From Streptosporangium violaceochromogenes (GTDB lineage: Bacteria; Actinomycetota; Actinomycetes; Streptosporangiales; Streptosporangiaceae), in NCBI RefSeq assembly GCF_014654615.1, contig NZ_BNBB01000004.1, positions 124,001 through 188,000 of the forward strand: a stretch of DNA of 64,000 nt. Direction: 5' to 3'. The first letter of the stretch is position 1; every line of letters starts with the position of its first letter. The notes below the pieces were generated by a model. That model was not told the DNA's origin. It saw only the letters and a program-made list of their open reading frames with translations, and searched no databases. Of this stretch, positions 7,118 through 15,965 are shown piece after piece. Position numbers and translations under genes: made by a program.

Positions 7118-8338
7118 TCAGCCGGCGGCCGAGGACTCAAGGGCGCCGCCGTCGACCAGGTCCACGTAGTCCTGGTAGCGCTTCAGCAACCACTGGTTGA
7201 ACTGCAGGAGCGACTCCTCCTGGTAGGAGTAGCGGCCGGGGCGGCGGAAGCGGGAGCGCATGCCCTTCTGCAGGGAGGCGTCGGAGCCGGCGTCCTGCTG
7301 GTGGAAGAGGACAAGGCCGTCCTGAGCGATCTTGTAGAGCTGTTCGAAGCGGGGGTGCCTGGTGGACTCCTCCGGGTACAGGTGGCCGATGCGCAGGTTC
7401 ATGCGCTCGGGCCCGTCCGGCAGGACGAGGTAGTAGAACAGGCCCTCCGGCACCGCCCCGAAGCCGAGGTTCGGCGGGATCGAGGCGAAGATGACCTGGT
7501 TGCGTTCTTTTTCGCCGAGCGTCGGGATCACCGGGAGCAGGGCCTTGGTGGTCGGGTTGAAGCCGGCGTCGGGGTGGTAGAAGCCGGTCGGGTGGTAGAT
7601 CGCGCCCTCGTCGGGGCTGATGTCGACGAAGCTGGTCAGCCGGACGTGCGCGAAGTCGTGCAGCATGCCGTGGAGGTAGGCGCTGTGGTACGGCTCGATG
7701 CCGTTCTCCAGCTGGGACTTCCAGTTCCACTCGTTGCCGCGCAGCTCGGCCACCGGCATGCTCACCATGTCACCGATGTGGTAGTTCTCCAGTTCGGCGG
7801 TCAGCTTGGTGAGGGTGGGCGCGAGCGGTCTGGCGTCCGGGTCGAGGTTGGTGAAGACGAAGCCGTTCCATATCTCGACCCGGTGCGAGGGCAGGTACGC
7901 CTCTCCCTTCAGGTTCTTGAGGCCGATGGTGTCGTTCATGGAGGGCGCCGCGATGAGGTTGCCGTCCAGCCCGTAGGTCCAGGCGTGGAAGGGGCAGCGG
8001 AAGAGCCTGCCGGTGTTGCCCGACCCCTCGCAGACCAGGTGGGCCCGGTGCGCGCAGATCGGGCTGAGGACCCGGATCTCCATGTCCTTGCCGCGGACCA
8101 TCATCAGGGGCTCGTCGCCCATGTCGACGCGGACGAAGTCGCCGGGCTTGGGGATCTCGTCGACGCGGCCGAGGCAGAGCCACTGCCGCATGAAGACGGC
8201 CTCCTGCTCGAAGGCGTAGAACTCCGGATCGACATAGCACTCGCGTGGAAGGTTCCACCCGGTGGCCATGTCGCGGGAGCCTTCTTCGATGACCTTGAGG
8301 ATCCGCCGGAGGTTCGCTGAGACGGGCGCCTGACCCAT
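7118..8338 (-). CDS. Rieske non-heme iron oxygenase, alpha subunit
   Basis: This 406-residue oxygenase has a Rieske [2Fe-2S] domain with ligands C95, H97, C115 and H118 (CAH ... CPFH). The catalytic domain shows non-heme iron ligands H218 and H223 in ENGIEPYHSAYLH and a distal Asp candidate in HQQDAG. The residue that normally bridges the Rieske and iron sites (Asp in D-x2-H-x4-H) is Glu215, as reported for carnitine monooxygenase CntA; this may point to a monooxygenase or N-dealkylation type of reaction rather than arene dihydroxylation. No beta subunit gene is present. Ferredoxin and reductase follow in the same operon. The substrate is unknown; the permease upstream suggests a nucleobase-like compound. 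Confidence 0.9.
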   Translation of the reverse strand: MGQAPVSANLRRILKVIEEGSRDMATGWNLPRECYVDPEFYAFEQEAVFMRQWLCLGRVDEIPKPGDFVRVDMGDEPLMMVRGKDMEIRVLSPICAHRAHLVCEGSGNTGRLFRCPFHAWTYGLDGNLIAAPSMNDTIGLKNLKGEAYLPSHRVEIWNGFVFTNLDPDARPLAPTLTKLTAELENYHIGDMVSMPVAELRGNEWNWKSQLENGIEPYHSAYLHGMLHDFAHVRLTSFVDISPDEGAIYHPTGFYHPDAGFNPTTKALLPVIPTLGEKERNQVIFASIPPNLGFGAVPEGLFYYLVLPDGPERMNLRIGHLYPEESTRHPRFEQLYKIAQDGLVLFHQQDAGSDASLQKGMRSRFRRPGRYSYQEESLLQFNQWLLKRYQDYVDLVDGGALESSAAG

Positions 8339-8398
8339 GATCGTGGTGCTCCTTAGGGGGTACTGCGGTAGGTGTGAGATGACGCCGGGGCGCGAGAC

Positions 8399-9811
8399 TC
8401 AGACCGTGCCGTCCGCCGCCGGTATCCCGGGGCTCTCGCGGGGGGCGGCACTGTCGGGGGCCTCGGCGGCCGGCGGGCCCTTGCGGACCAGCAGGTGGTT
8501 GAAGAGCAGGTTGAGCAGCAACGCCACCAGCACGGTGGCCGTGATGGCGCTGCCGAAGATGAACTGCGCGTCCTGGCTGAAGTTCCGGTAGATGGAGGGC
8601 ACCGCGACCGGCAGCATGCCGACGCCGAGCGCGACGGCGATGATGAGCAGGTTCTGGTTGCCCTCGTAGTCGACCTTCTGCAGCATCTGGATGCCCACGG
8701 CCGCCGTCATCGCGAACATCACCAGTCCGGCGCCGCCGATCACGGGGCCGGGCAGTCCGGCGACGAGCTCGCCGAGCTTGGGGATGGCCCCCATGACGAC
8801 CAGAAGCAGGCCGGTGACCGTGATGACGTACCGGCTCTTGACCTTGGTGAGGCTGATCAGGCCCACGTTCTGCCCGAACGTGGAGTCCGGTACGGAGTTC
8901 ATGAACCCGGCGAGCAGGGCGGCGAGGCCGTCGGTGGCCAGGCCCCGGGCCATGTCCTTGTCGGTGACCCTCTTGCCGACGGCGTCCCCGATGGCGAGGA
9001 CGCACGCGGTCATCTCGCTGAAGACCACGACCATGGCCACGCACATCGCGATGATCGGTACGACCCGGAACTCCGGCGCGCCGAACTGCAGCGGTGTGGA
9101 GAAGCCGAGCCATTTGGCGGTGCCCACGGACGAGAAGTCGCCAAGGCCCATGAACCAGCCGATCACCGCTCCGACGACGAGGCCGAAGAGCACCGCGACG
9201 TTGCGCACGAACCCGGTGAACAGGCGGTTCACCAGCACGATGACCGCCACGACGCCGAAGGCCAGCAGGATGTACCGCACGCTCGCGTAGTCCGGCGCGG
9301 CCGGGTCGGAGCCGATGATCAGGTCGGCGCTCACCTTGATCAACGAGAGCCCGATGATCGTGATCACGCAGCCGGTGACCAGGGTGGGGAAGAACCTCAG
9401 GATCTTGGAGAACGGCCGGGCGAACAGGATTCCGAAGAGGCCGGCCGCGATCATCGAGCCGTACATGGTCGGCAGGCCGTACTCGGAGCCGATCATGATC
9501 ATCGGGGTGAGGAAGGTGAACGAGGCGCCCGCGACCACCGGCATCCGGATGCCGAAGAAGCGCGTCAGCCCGACGCTCTGGACGACGGTGGCGATTCCCG
9601 CCACCAGCAGGTCGGCGTTGACGATCAGCGCGATGGTGTGCGTGTCGAGCTTGAGTACCGCGCCGAGTACGAGCGGAACGGCCACACAGCCCGCGTACAT
9701 GATCAACATGTGCTGCAGGCCGAAGAAGAACAACTGGGGGATGGGCAGGACTTCGTCGACGGGGTGGCGTTCGGAAGCCGTTGGCTGGGGTGCGCGGACG
9801 GTAGGTGACAC
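8399..9811 (-). CDS. NCS2 family nucleobase (uracil/xanthine-type) permease
   Basis: This 470-residue integral membrane protein has about 12-14 hydrophobic helices. It carries the NCS2 signature region, including VVFSEMTACVLAIGD and the QNVGLISLT motif (QN-x-G...T), which mark H+-coupled uracil/xanthine/urate permeases. It sits in the cytoplasmic membrane and would import a nucleobase-like heterocycle. The start GTG 9811 is chosen because an AGGAG lies seven bases before it; a longer frame from 9883 would add an implausible Arg-rich tail. It is the first gene of the leftward operon and shares a divergent promoter region with the AMDase-like gene, so it sets the probable substrate class for the island. 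Confidence 0.92.
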   Translation of the reverse strand: MSPTVRAPQPTASERHPVDEVLPIPQLFFFGLQHMLIMYAGCVAVPLVLGAVLKLDTHTIALIVNADLLVAGIATVVQSVGLTRFFGIRMPVVAGASFTFLTPMIMIGSEYGLPTMYGSMIAAGLFGILFARPFSKILRFFPTLVTGCVITIIGLSLIKVSADLIIGSDPAAPDYASVRYILLAFGVVAVIVLVNRLFTGFVRNVAVLFGLVVGAVIGWFMGLGDFSSVGTAKWLGFSTPLQFGAPEFRVVPIIAMCVAMVVVFSEMTACVLAIGDAVGKRVTDKDMARGLATDGLAALLAGFMNSVPDSTFGQNVGLISLTKVKSRYVITVTGLLLVVMGAIPKLGELVAGLPGPVIGGAGLVMFAMTAAVGIQMLQKVDYEGNQNLLIIAVALGVGMLPVAVPSIYRNFSQDAQFIFGSAITATVLVALLLNLLFNHLLVRKGPPAAEAPDSAAPRESPGIPAADGTV

Positions 9812-10123
9812 GACGGTCTCCTGGGCACTGGGTGGCACTGAGTGGAACGCGCCCTGGTCCCTCCGGCGGCGTCGGCAGGCCATGATCCGGAGCTATGGGC
9901 GGATGTGTGTCGACACCTGCGTGAAGCGGGGGTCTTCGCTGCTCCGACGGTTGGGGTCCCCCGTCGAAGAGCCGTTACCGTGGGTATCCGGTACTGCGGT
10001 ATATGGAGATTAAGCGCGTCCTATACCACTGTCAACGACTTGTTTTCCCGAATTCACCCGCTTAGGATCCTGTATACCGTATCCCTGATTAACCCCCATC
10101 TGACCCCCTTGAGCGGAGGCAGC
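9812..10123. promoter_or_regulatory. Divergent control region of the catabolic island with GGTAT/ATACC repeats
   Basis: This 312-bp gap separates the two operon arms and has a markedly more AT-rich centre. It holds GGTAT at 9983 and 9998, GGTAC at 9990, TATACC at 10022-10027 and GTATACC at 10072-10078. GGTATA (9998-10003) and TATACC (10022-10027) make a perfect inverted repeat with an 18-nt spacer, and GTATAC at 10072 is itself palindromic. A FadR/FCD-type GntR gene lies in the rightward arm (11823), so these repeats are the likely operator. No single promoter stands out. Confidence 0.5.
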
Positions 10124-10870
10124 GTGCAGCCGGCCGCCCGGCGGATAGGCATGATCACCCCGTCTTCCAACACCGTCGTGGAACCCATGACCGGCGAACT
10201 GCTGGCCACCCGGCCCGACGTCTCGGTCCACGTCACCCGGCTCCGGGTGACGAGCATCAGCCTCGATCCCGCCGACACCCGCCAGTTCGGCCTGGACTCC
10301 TTCACCGACGCCTCCCGGCTCCTCGGCGACGCCCGTGTCGACGTCGTCGCCTGGAACGGCACCTCGGGCTCGTGGCTCGGCCCCGGCCGGGACGAACACC
10401 TGTGCCGTGCCATGGAGCGGGTCGCGGGCGCCCCTGCGACCACCTCGACGCTGGCACTCCTTTCGGCGCTGCGGGCCTTCGACGTCCGGCGCCTGGGGCT
10501 GCTCACGCCGTACACACCCGACGTCGGCGACGCCATCGCCGCGCACTACGCCGACCACGGCTTCGCCGTGCGCGCGGCCCGTCACCTCGGCCGCGTCACC
10601 AACTACGACTTCGCGCTCACCACGGCCGCCGAACTGGAGGCGGCCTTCGACGGGCTCGCCGCCGCGGACTGCGACGCCGTCGCGGTGGTGTGCACCAACC
10701 TGCGCGCCGCGCACCTCGCCGCCCGGTGGGAGAGCCGGACCGGAGTCCTGGTGGTCGACAGCGTCGCGGCGACGCTGTGGCGGGCTCTCGCACTGGCCGG
10801 CGACACCACGCCCATCACCGGGTACGGCCGGCTGCTCGCCCACCCGCCCACGGCTCCCCGGCAGAGATGA
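10124..10870 (+). CDS. Asp/Glu racemase superfamily enzyme, AMDase/maleate isomerase-like
   Basis: This 248-residue cytoplasmic enzyme has the N-terminal [12 protein letters not shown] motif of the maleate cis-trans isomerase / arylmalonate decarboxylase branch. The second catalytic cysteine is present (C190 in VVCTNLR). At the first cysteine position the motif reads WNGTSGSW with Gly79, as in arylmalonate decarboxylase, where the GTS loop lacks the first cysteine. A one-cysteine enzyme cannot do classical two-base racemisation and is expected to decarboxylate malonate-type acids or do a related reaction. Start GTG 10124 follows GGAGG. It is the first gene of the rightward operon and is followed closely by the deacetylase-fold hydrolase. 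Confidence 0.82.
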   Translation: MQPAARRIGMITPSSNTVVEPMTGELLATRPDVSVHVTRLRVTSISLDPADTRQFGLDSFTDASRLLGDARVDVVAWNGTSGSWLGPGRDEHLCRAMERVAGAPATTSTLALLSALRAFDVRRLGLLTPYTPDVGDAIAAHYADHGFAVRAARHLGRVTNYDFALTTAAELEAAFDGLAAADCDAVAVVCTNLRAAHLAARWESRTGVLVVDSVAATLWRALALAGDTTPITGYGRLLAHPPTAPRQR

Positions 10871-10878
10871 GAAACGCC

Positions 10879-11826
10879 ATGACCAAGGACATCAAGATCC
10901 TTATCGGAGTCGACGTCGACGCGGTCGCCGGCTGGCTCGGTTCCTACGGCGGCGAGGACTCGCCGAACGACATCCAGCGCGGAGTGTTCGCCGGCGAGGT
11001 GGGCACCCCGCGCCTGCTCCAGCTCTTCGAGCGGTACGGCCTGCGGACCACCTGGTTCATCCCGGGCCACTCCATCGAGACCTTCCCCGCCGAGATGGCG
11101 GCCGTCGCCGAGAGGGGGCACGAGATCGGGGCGCACGGCTACTCCCACGAAAACCCCATCGACATGTCCCCCGAGCAGGAACGGGACGTGCTCGGCCGCT
11201 GCGTCGAGCTGATCCGGAGCCTGTGGGGACGCCCGCCGCGCGGCTACGTCGCCCCCTGGTGGGAGATGAGCCGTCACACCGCGGCCCTCCTCACGGAGTT
11301 CGGCTTCTCCTACGACCACTCGCAGAACTACAACGACTTCCACCCCTTCTACGCCCGGGTGGGCGACGAATGGACGAAGATCGACTACAGCGGCCGGGCC
11401 GACGACTGGATGAAGCCCCTCAAGCACGGCGCCGAGGTGGACCTCGTGGAGTTCTGCGGCAACTGGTACGTCGACGACCTGCCACCGATGATGTTCGTCA
11501 AGAAGTCCCCCAACAGCCACGGCTTCGTCAGCCCCCGCGACGTCGAGCGGCTCTGGCGCGACCAGTTCGACTGGGTCTACCGCGAACTCGACTACGCGGT
11601 GTTCCCCGTGACACTGCACCCCGACGTGTCCGGGCGTCCGCAGGTGCTGCTGATGCTGGAGCGGCTCTTCGAAAGCTGGCTCGACCTGCCCGGCGTGGAG
11701 TTCACCACCTTCGACGCGGCGGCCGGCGACTTCCGGCGGCGCTATCCTTTCGAGAGCACCGAACGGCCGGCACCGGTCGGCGGCGGTCCGGGACCGAGGC
11801 GGAAGACCGGAAAGGCGGCCCTGTGA
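10879..11826 (+). CDS. Polysaccharide-deacetylase-fold hydrolase (HP0310/PuuE-like)
   Basis: This 315-residue protein is a NodB-fold metal hydrolase closely resembling Helicobacter pylori HP0310 (PgdA) in its conserved blocks: [56 protein letters not shown] and [16 protein letters not shown]. The zinc ligands D14, H86 and H90 fall at matching positions. It has no signal peptide, which argues against a cell-wall role. The same family includes cofactor-independent allantoinase PuuE and cyclic imide hydrolase, so ring opening of a cyclic amide or imide fits the catabolic context better. An ATG at 10867 overlapping the previous stop is an alternative start. Confidence 0.85.
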   Translation: MTKDIKILIGVDVDAVAGWLGSYGGEDSPNDIQRGVFAGEVGTPRLLQLFERYGLRTTWFIPGHSIETFPAEMAAVAERGHEIGAHGYSHENPIDMSPEQERDVLGRCVELIRSLWGRPPRGYVAPWWEMSRHTAALLTEFGFSYDHSQNYNDFHPFYARVGDEWTKIDYSGRADDWMKPLKHGAEVDLVEFCGNWYVDDLPPMMFVKKSPNSHGFVSPRDVERLWRDQFDWVYRELDYAVFPVTLHPDVSGRPQVLLMLERLFESWLDLPGVEFTTFDAAAGDFRRRYPFESTERPAPVGGGPGPRRKTGKAAL

Positions 11827-12518
11827 GCAGGCAGGCGGACGCGCCGGGCTCGTTCGACATCGACGCCGACTACAAGCCGCTCAGAGACCGCGTCCGCGAC
11901 GAGCTGCGCCAGCGCATCATCGACGACGTGTACCCACCCGGCACGCGACTCATCGAGACCGAGCTCGCGGCCGGGCTCGGCGTCTCCCGGCTGCCGGTGC
12001 GCGAGGCGATCCGGGCGCTGGAGAGCGAGGGGTTCGTCAAGACGGTCCCCCGCCGGGGCGCAGTCGTCGTGGAACTCTCGGCGCAAGACGTCGAGGAGCT
12101 GTTCGACGTCCGCGAGGCGCTGGAGGTCCTCGCCAGCCGGCAGGCGGCGACCCGGGCCACCAAGGCCGAACTGCGGCGCGTCCGGAGCATCCTCGACCGG
12201 GGTCGCAAGGCGCTTGAGGCCGGGGACCGCGTCGCCCTCGGCAAGGCCAACGAGGCCTTCCACGACGAGATCCTGAAGCTCTCCCACAACCTCCTGCTCC
12301 AGGCCGTGCTGGAACCCCTGCAGGGGCGCCTGCACTGGCTCCTGCGGCAGACCGGTGACCCGAACGACCTGTTCGAGGAGCACTCCGCGTGGTTCGAGGC
12401 GATCGCCTCGGGCTCGGCCGACCTCGCCGCCGAACGCGCGCGCGGGCACGCCCGGCTGAACCGGGAGATCGTACGGAACCTCCTGGCCGAGCGGCAGCAC
12501 CGCGCTCCGTCGGCCTAG
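11823..12518 (+). CDS. GntR family regulator (FadR/FCD type)
   Basis: This 231-residue regulator has an N-terminal winged HTH (about residues 20-85; [32 protein letters not shown]) and a C-terminal all-helical FCD ligand domain with the usual metal-site pattern around [14 protein letters not shown] 11823 overlaps the preceding stop as GTGA, so it is translationally coupled to the hydrolase. FCD-type GntR proteins usually repress catabolic operons and are released by a pathway carboxylate. The GGTAT/ATACC repeats at 9983-10084 are its likely target. A 173-bp gap separates it from the next four genes, which may have a second promoter. Confidence 0.9.
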   Translation: MSRQADAPGSFDIDADYKPLRDRVRDELRQRIIDDVYPPGTRLIETELAAGLGVSRLPVREAIRALESEGFVKTVPRRGAVVVELSAQDVEELFDVREALEVLASRQAATRATKAELRRVRSILDRGRKALEAGDRVALGKANEAFHDEILKLSHNLLLQAVLEPLQGRLHWLLRQTGDPNDLFEEHSAWFEAIASGSADLAAERARGHARLNREIVRNLLAERQHRAPSA

Positions 12519-12691
12519 AGCCTCCCCCGAAGATCCTCCGAAGCACGCCTTTCCCTCCGGCCCGGCCCGCGACGGGTGAACGCGCCGAACCGTCCCCGCG
12601 GATCCCCTCGCCCCGTCCCTCGCCCGCGAGACGCCGCGATCTCCCCCGCCGCCTCACCCCCGCCGCCCTCCCACCGACCAGGAGCACCACC

Positions 12692-13984
12692 ATGTCCGAC
12701 CCCACGCAGACGACCCTCGGCGCCCTCAACGGCACCGACGTCCATCTGCGCCACGTCTGCAAGGCCCGCGAGGTCACCGACCAGGTCGGGCCCCGGCGTT
12801 TCCTGCACGCCGGGCCGCCGATCGCGTTCACCGACATCCCCGGGCCCATGCGGGGCGCGATCATCGCGGGACTGCTGCTGGAGCGGGAGGCCGCCTCGGC
12901 CGCCGAGGCCGAGGCGATCGTCGATCGCGGCGAGGTGAGCATCGGTCCCTGCCACGACGCGAACGCCGTCGGGGCGATGGCCGGGATCATCACGCCGAAC
13001 ACCCCCGTCGTGGTCGCCGAGACCACGGGCGGCATCCAGACGTTCTCCCCCCTGAACGAGGGCGTCGACGGGGCCATGCGCTACGGGTCGTACGACGAGG
13101 TGACGCTGGCGCGGCTGCGGTGGCTCGGCGACGTGCTCGCCCCGGCCCTCGACGAGGCCCTCCACCGCGTCGACCCCCTGGACCTGCTCGCCCTGGTGGC
13201 CGAGGGACTGCGGCGCGGCGACGACTGCCACAACCGGCTGGTCGCCACCGGCGCGGCCCTGCTGGTGACGCTCACCCCGGGCCTGCTGCGTACCTCCCTC
13301 GACCGTGAGGACATCGCGAAGGTGGTCGCGTTCATGGCCGGCAACGGGCACTTCGCCCTGCCGTTCGCCATCTCGGCCGCCAAGGCCGTCACACTCGCCG
13401 CCGGGGGGATCCCCGGCAGCCCGATCGTCACGGCCATGGCGAGCAACGGGCGGGAGTTCGGCATCCGCGTCAGCGGGCTCGGCGACCGGTGGTTCACCGT
13501 ACCGGCGCCGATCGGCGACCCGGTCCTGCTGGAGGGGGCGACCCTCGACGACGTCACCCCCACCATGGGCGACTCGATGATCTCCGAGACCGCGGGCTTC
13601 GGCGCCTTCGCGATGACCGCCGCGCCCGCGATCATGTCCTTCGTCGGCGGCGACATGGCCCGGGCCCACGAGATCACCCGGCGCATGCGGGCCGTCTGCG
13701 CCGGGACGAGCGGGCGCCTCCTCATCCCGGGCGAGGACTTCCGGGGCACGCCGCTCGGCATCGACGTGCACAGGGTGCGCGCCACCGGCATCGAACCCGT
13801 CATCAACAACGGCCTCGCACACCGGGAGCCGGGACGCGGCCGGGCCGGAGCCGGGATCACCCCGATCCCGGTGGAGCCGTTCGCCGCGGCGAGCCGGGCG
13901 CTGGAGGAGGCCGGCCCCGAGCGGATCGGCCCCGACGGCCCCGAGCGGATCGGCGCGGCGGGGGAACGGGGGCCGCGCGCGTGA
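12692..13984 (+). CDS. DUF1116 protein (YlbE/AllG-like)
   Basis: This 430-residue protein matches the DUF1116 family along its length: LHAGPPIAFTDIPGPMRGA, VSIGPCHDANAVGAMAG, SPLNEGVDGAMRYG, GSPIVTAMASNGREFGIRVSG, TPTMGDSMISETAGFGAFAM and INNGLAHREPG. In Escherichia coli the relative YlbE (AllG) works with FdrA and YlbF in oxamate carbamoyl transfer at the end of allantoin breakdown. No FdrA or YlbF partner is visible here, so the function in this cluster is open; a role in carbamoyl or amide metabolism is inferred. ATG 12692 follows CAGGAGCACCACC. It overlaps the amidase gene by 4 bp (GTGA), indicating tight coupling. Confidence 0.82.
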   Translation: MSDPTQTTLGALNGTDVHLRHVCKAREVTDQVGPRRFLHAGPPIAFTDIPGPMRGAIIAGLLLEREAASAAEAEAIVDRGEVSIGPCHDANAVGAMAGIITPNTPVVVAETTGGIQTFSPLNEGVDGAMRYGSYDEVTLARLRWLGDVLAPALDEALHRVDPLDLLALVAEGLRRGDDCHNRLVATGAALLVTLTPGLLRTSLDREDIAKVVAFMAGNGHFALPFAISAAKAVTLAAGGIPGSPIVTAMASNGREFGIRVSGLGDRWFTVPAPIGDPVLLEGATLDDVTPTMGDSMISETAGFGAFAMTAAPAIMSFVGGDMARAHEITRRMRAVCAGTSGRLLIPGEDFRGTPLGIDVHRVRATGIEPVINNGLAHREPGRGRAGAGITPIPVEPFAAASRALEEAGPERIGPDGPERIGAAGERGPRA

Positions 13985-15558
13985 GCGGCACGAACCTTCC
14001 CTCCTTCACCCCCGCCGACCTCGCCGCCGTCGCCGGCCGGTGGGGGCTCGACCCCGAACTGGTCGGCCGGCTCGGCCCCGCGATCGACCGGATGCGCGAC
14101 GCCTACGGCCGCGTGCGGGCGCTGGCGACCGAGGGGAGCGCCCCCGAACCGCCGCCCGTCGCGGTCACCCGGGTTCCGCACGGCCCGGACAATCCGTACG
14201 GCGCCTGGCTCTACAGGATCGACGCCCCCGGCCGGGCCGGCAGCGGGCCGCTCGCCGGGAGGACGGTGACCGTCAAGGAGTCCATCGCGGTGCGCGGGGT
14301 GCCGATGCCCCTGGGCAGCCGCCTCATGACCGGCTTCGTCCCCGCCTCCGACGCGGCGGTCGTCGGCCGGGTGCGGAAGGCCGGAGGGGTCGTCGCCGGC
14401 ACGTCGGTCTGTGAGGACCTGTGCTACTCCGGGTCGAGTTTCACCAGCGCGCACGGCCCCGTCGGCAACCCCTGGGACCCGCGCCGCTCGGCCGGAGGCT
14501 CCTCCAGCGGCGCCGCGGTCCTGGTGGCGACCGGGCAGGCCGACTACGGCATCGGCACCGACCACGGCGGCTCGATCCGCAACCCCGCCGCCTGGTGCGG
14601 CGTCTTCGGCCTCAAACCGACCTACGGAGTCATCGAGTACGACGGCGCGATGCCGACCGAGCGCACGCTGGACCACATCGGCGTGCTCACCCGGAGCGCC
14701 GCCGACCTGATCCCCTTCCTGGAGGCGGCCGCCGTACCGTACCCGGGCGGAGAGGGCGAGCCGTACGCCGACGGGTACACCCGCGAAATCGCCGGGCTGC
14801 GCGCCGGAGTCCTCGCCGAGGGGTTCGGCTGGCCCGGCCGCTCCGATCCACGTCTCGACGACCGGGTCCGCGCGAGCGCGCGAGCGCTGGAACGGCTGGG
14901 GCTGACCGTGTCCGAGGTGTCGGTGCCGCTGCACCGGTACGGCAGGGACATCCACCTGCCCATCTCGATCGAGGGCGGCCTCACCACCGTCTTCGAGTCC
15001 CGCCTCCAGGGCAACAACCACCTCGGGCCCTACCACCCGAACTTCGGGGAGGCCTTCGGCGAGGCCCTCGCCCGCCGTCCCGAGGACATACCGGTCGGAG
15101 GGGTGCTGGCCCTCGTCGGCGCCACCCTGCTGCGGGACGCCACTCACGGCAAGGTCATGGCGTACGCCCAGCGGTTGCGGGCGCGGCTGCGCGACCAGGT
15201 CGACCGCGCGCTGCGCGAGGTGGACCTCCTCGTCCTGCCGAGCGTCCCGATGCCGCCCCACCCCCTGCCGGCCGACCCGCGCGAGGCGGTGATCGGCACC
15301 GAGCTTCCCTTCGAGATGCACGACAACAACTGCGTGTTCAACCTCACCGGGCACCCGGCGCTCAGCGTTCCGTGCGGGTTCGCGGACGGGATGCCGGTCG
15401 GCATGCTCCTGGTCGGACGGCCCGGCACGGACGCGCGCCTGGCCCGGGTCGCGGCCGAGTTCGAGAAGCGCGTCTTCCGCTGCCCCCCGCCCCCACCCCG
15501 TCATGATCGGCACGAGGCCCCGCACGACGGCCTCCCCACCGCGAGGAGCGGACGATGA
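13981..15558 (+). CDS. Amidase signature family hydrolase
   Basis: This 525-residue enzyme has the amidase-signature Ser-cisSer-Lys machinery: Lys99 in VTVKES, the Ser-rich loop SAGGSSSGAA (residues 171-180) and the nucleophile Ser198 in GIGTDHGGSIRNPA. An N-terminal extension of about 80 residues precedes the catalytic core. It would hydrolyse a linear amide, releasing ammonia or an amine. In oxidative pyrimidine degradation an enzyme of this family cleaves ureidomalonate, and in imide pathways a half-amide; either role would fit after the deacetylase-fold hydrolase. GTG 13981 overlaps the DUF1116 stop, and the stop overlaps the DUF2237 start. Confidence 0.9.
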   Translation: MSGTNLPSFTPADLAAVAGRWGLDPELVGRLGPAIDRMRDAYGRVRALATEGSAPEPPPVAVTRVPHGPDNPYGAWLYRIDAPGRAGSGPLAGRTVTVKESIAVRGVPMPLGSRLMTGFVPASDAAVVGRVRKAGGVVAGTSVCEDLCYSGSSFTSAHGPVGNPWDPRRSAGGSSSGAAVLVATGQADYGIGTDHGGSIRNPAAWCGVFGLKPTYGVIEYDGAMPTERTLDHIGVLTRSAADLIPFLEAAAVPYPGGEGEPYADGYTREIAGLRAGVLAEGFGWPGRSDPRLDDRVRASARALERLGLTVSEVSVPLHRYGRDIHLPISIEGGLTTVFESRLQGNNHLGPYHPNFGEAFGEALARRPEDIPVGGVLALVGATLLRDATHGKVMAYAQRLRARLRDQVDRALREVDLLVLPSVPMPPHPLPADPREAVIGTELPFEMHDNNCVFNLTGHPALSVPCGFADGMPVGMLLVGRPGTDARLARVAAEFEKRVFRCPPPPPRHDRHEAPHDGLPTARSGR

Positions 15559-15965
15559 CCGAGCGAGCACTGAACGTCTTCGGCGAGCCGCTCCAGGCCT
15601 GCGGCTTCGGCCCGATCACCGGGTACCGCCGCGACGGCCACTGCTTCACCGGCCCCGACAACCCCAAGGGACACACCGTCTGCGCGATCGTCGACGAACG
15701 CTTCATCGCCTTCCAGGCCACGGTCGGCAACGACATCGCGACCCCCCAGCCCGGCCTCGCCTTCCCCGGGCTGAAGCCGGGCGACCACTGGTGCGTCATC
15801 GCGTCGAAGTGGTACGAGGCGTACCTGGCCGGCTGCGCCTGCCCGGTGAACCTCGCGGCGACGAACATCCGGGCGCTGGAGGTGATTCCGCGCGAGGCGC
15901 TGACGGAGTACGGGGTGGACCTGCGCTCCCCGGCCCCCGACGACGGCCGGGACACCTCACCGTGA
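15555..15965 (+). CDS. DUF2237 family protein
   Basis: This 136-residue soluble protein has the DUF2237 (COG3651) pattern: NVFGEPLQACGFGPITGYRRDG near the start, then TVCAIVDERFIAFQATVGND, FPGLKPGDHWCV and a final ALEVIPREAL. The family is widespread but its biochemical role is not established. Conserved cysteines and aromatic residues suggest a small binding or redox function. It overlaps the amidase stop (ATGA at 15555-15558) and the MFS gene start (GTG 15962), so all four genes of this arm are translationally coupled. That coupling is the main clue that it serves the pathway. Confidence 0.85.
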   Translation: MTERALNVFGEPLQACGFGPITGYRRDGHCFTGPDNPKGHTVCAIVDERFIAFQATVGNDIATPQPGLAFPGLKPGDHWCVIASKWYEAYLAGCACPVNLAATNIRALEVIPREALTEYGVDLRSPAPDDGRDTSP

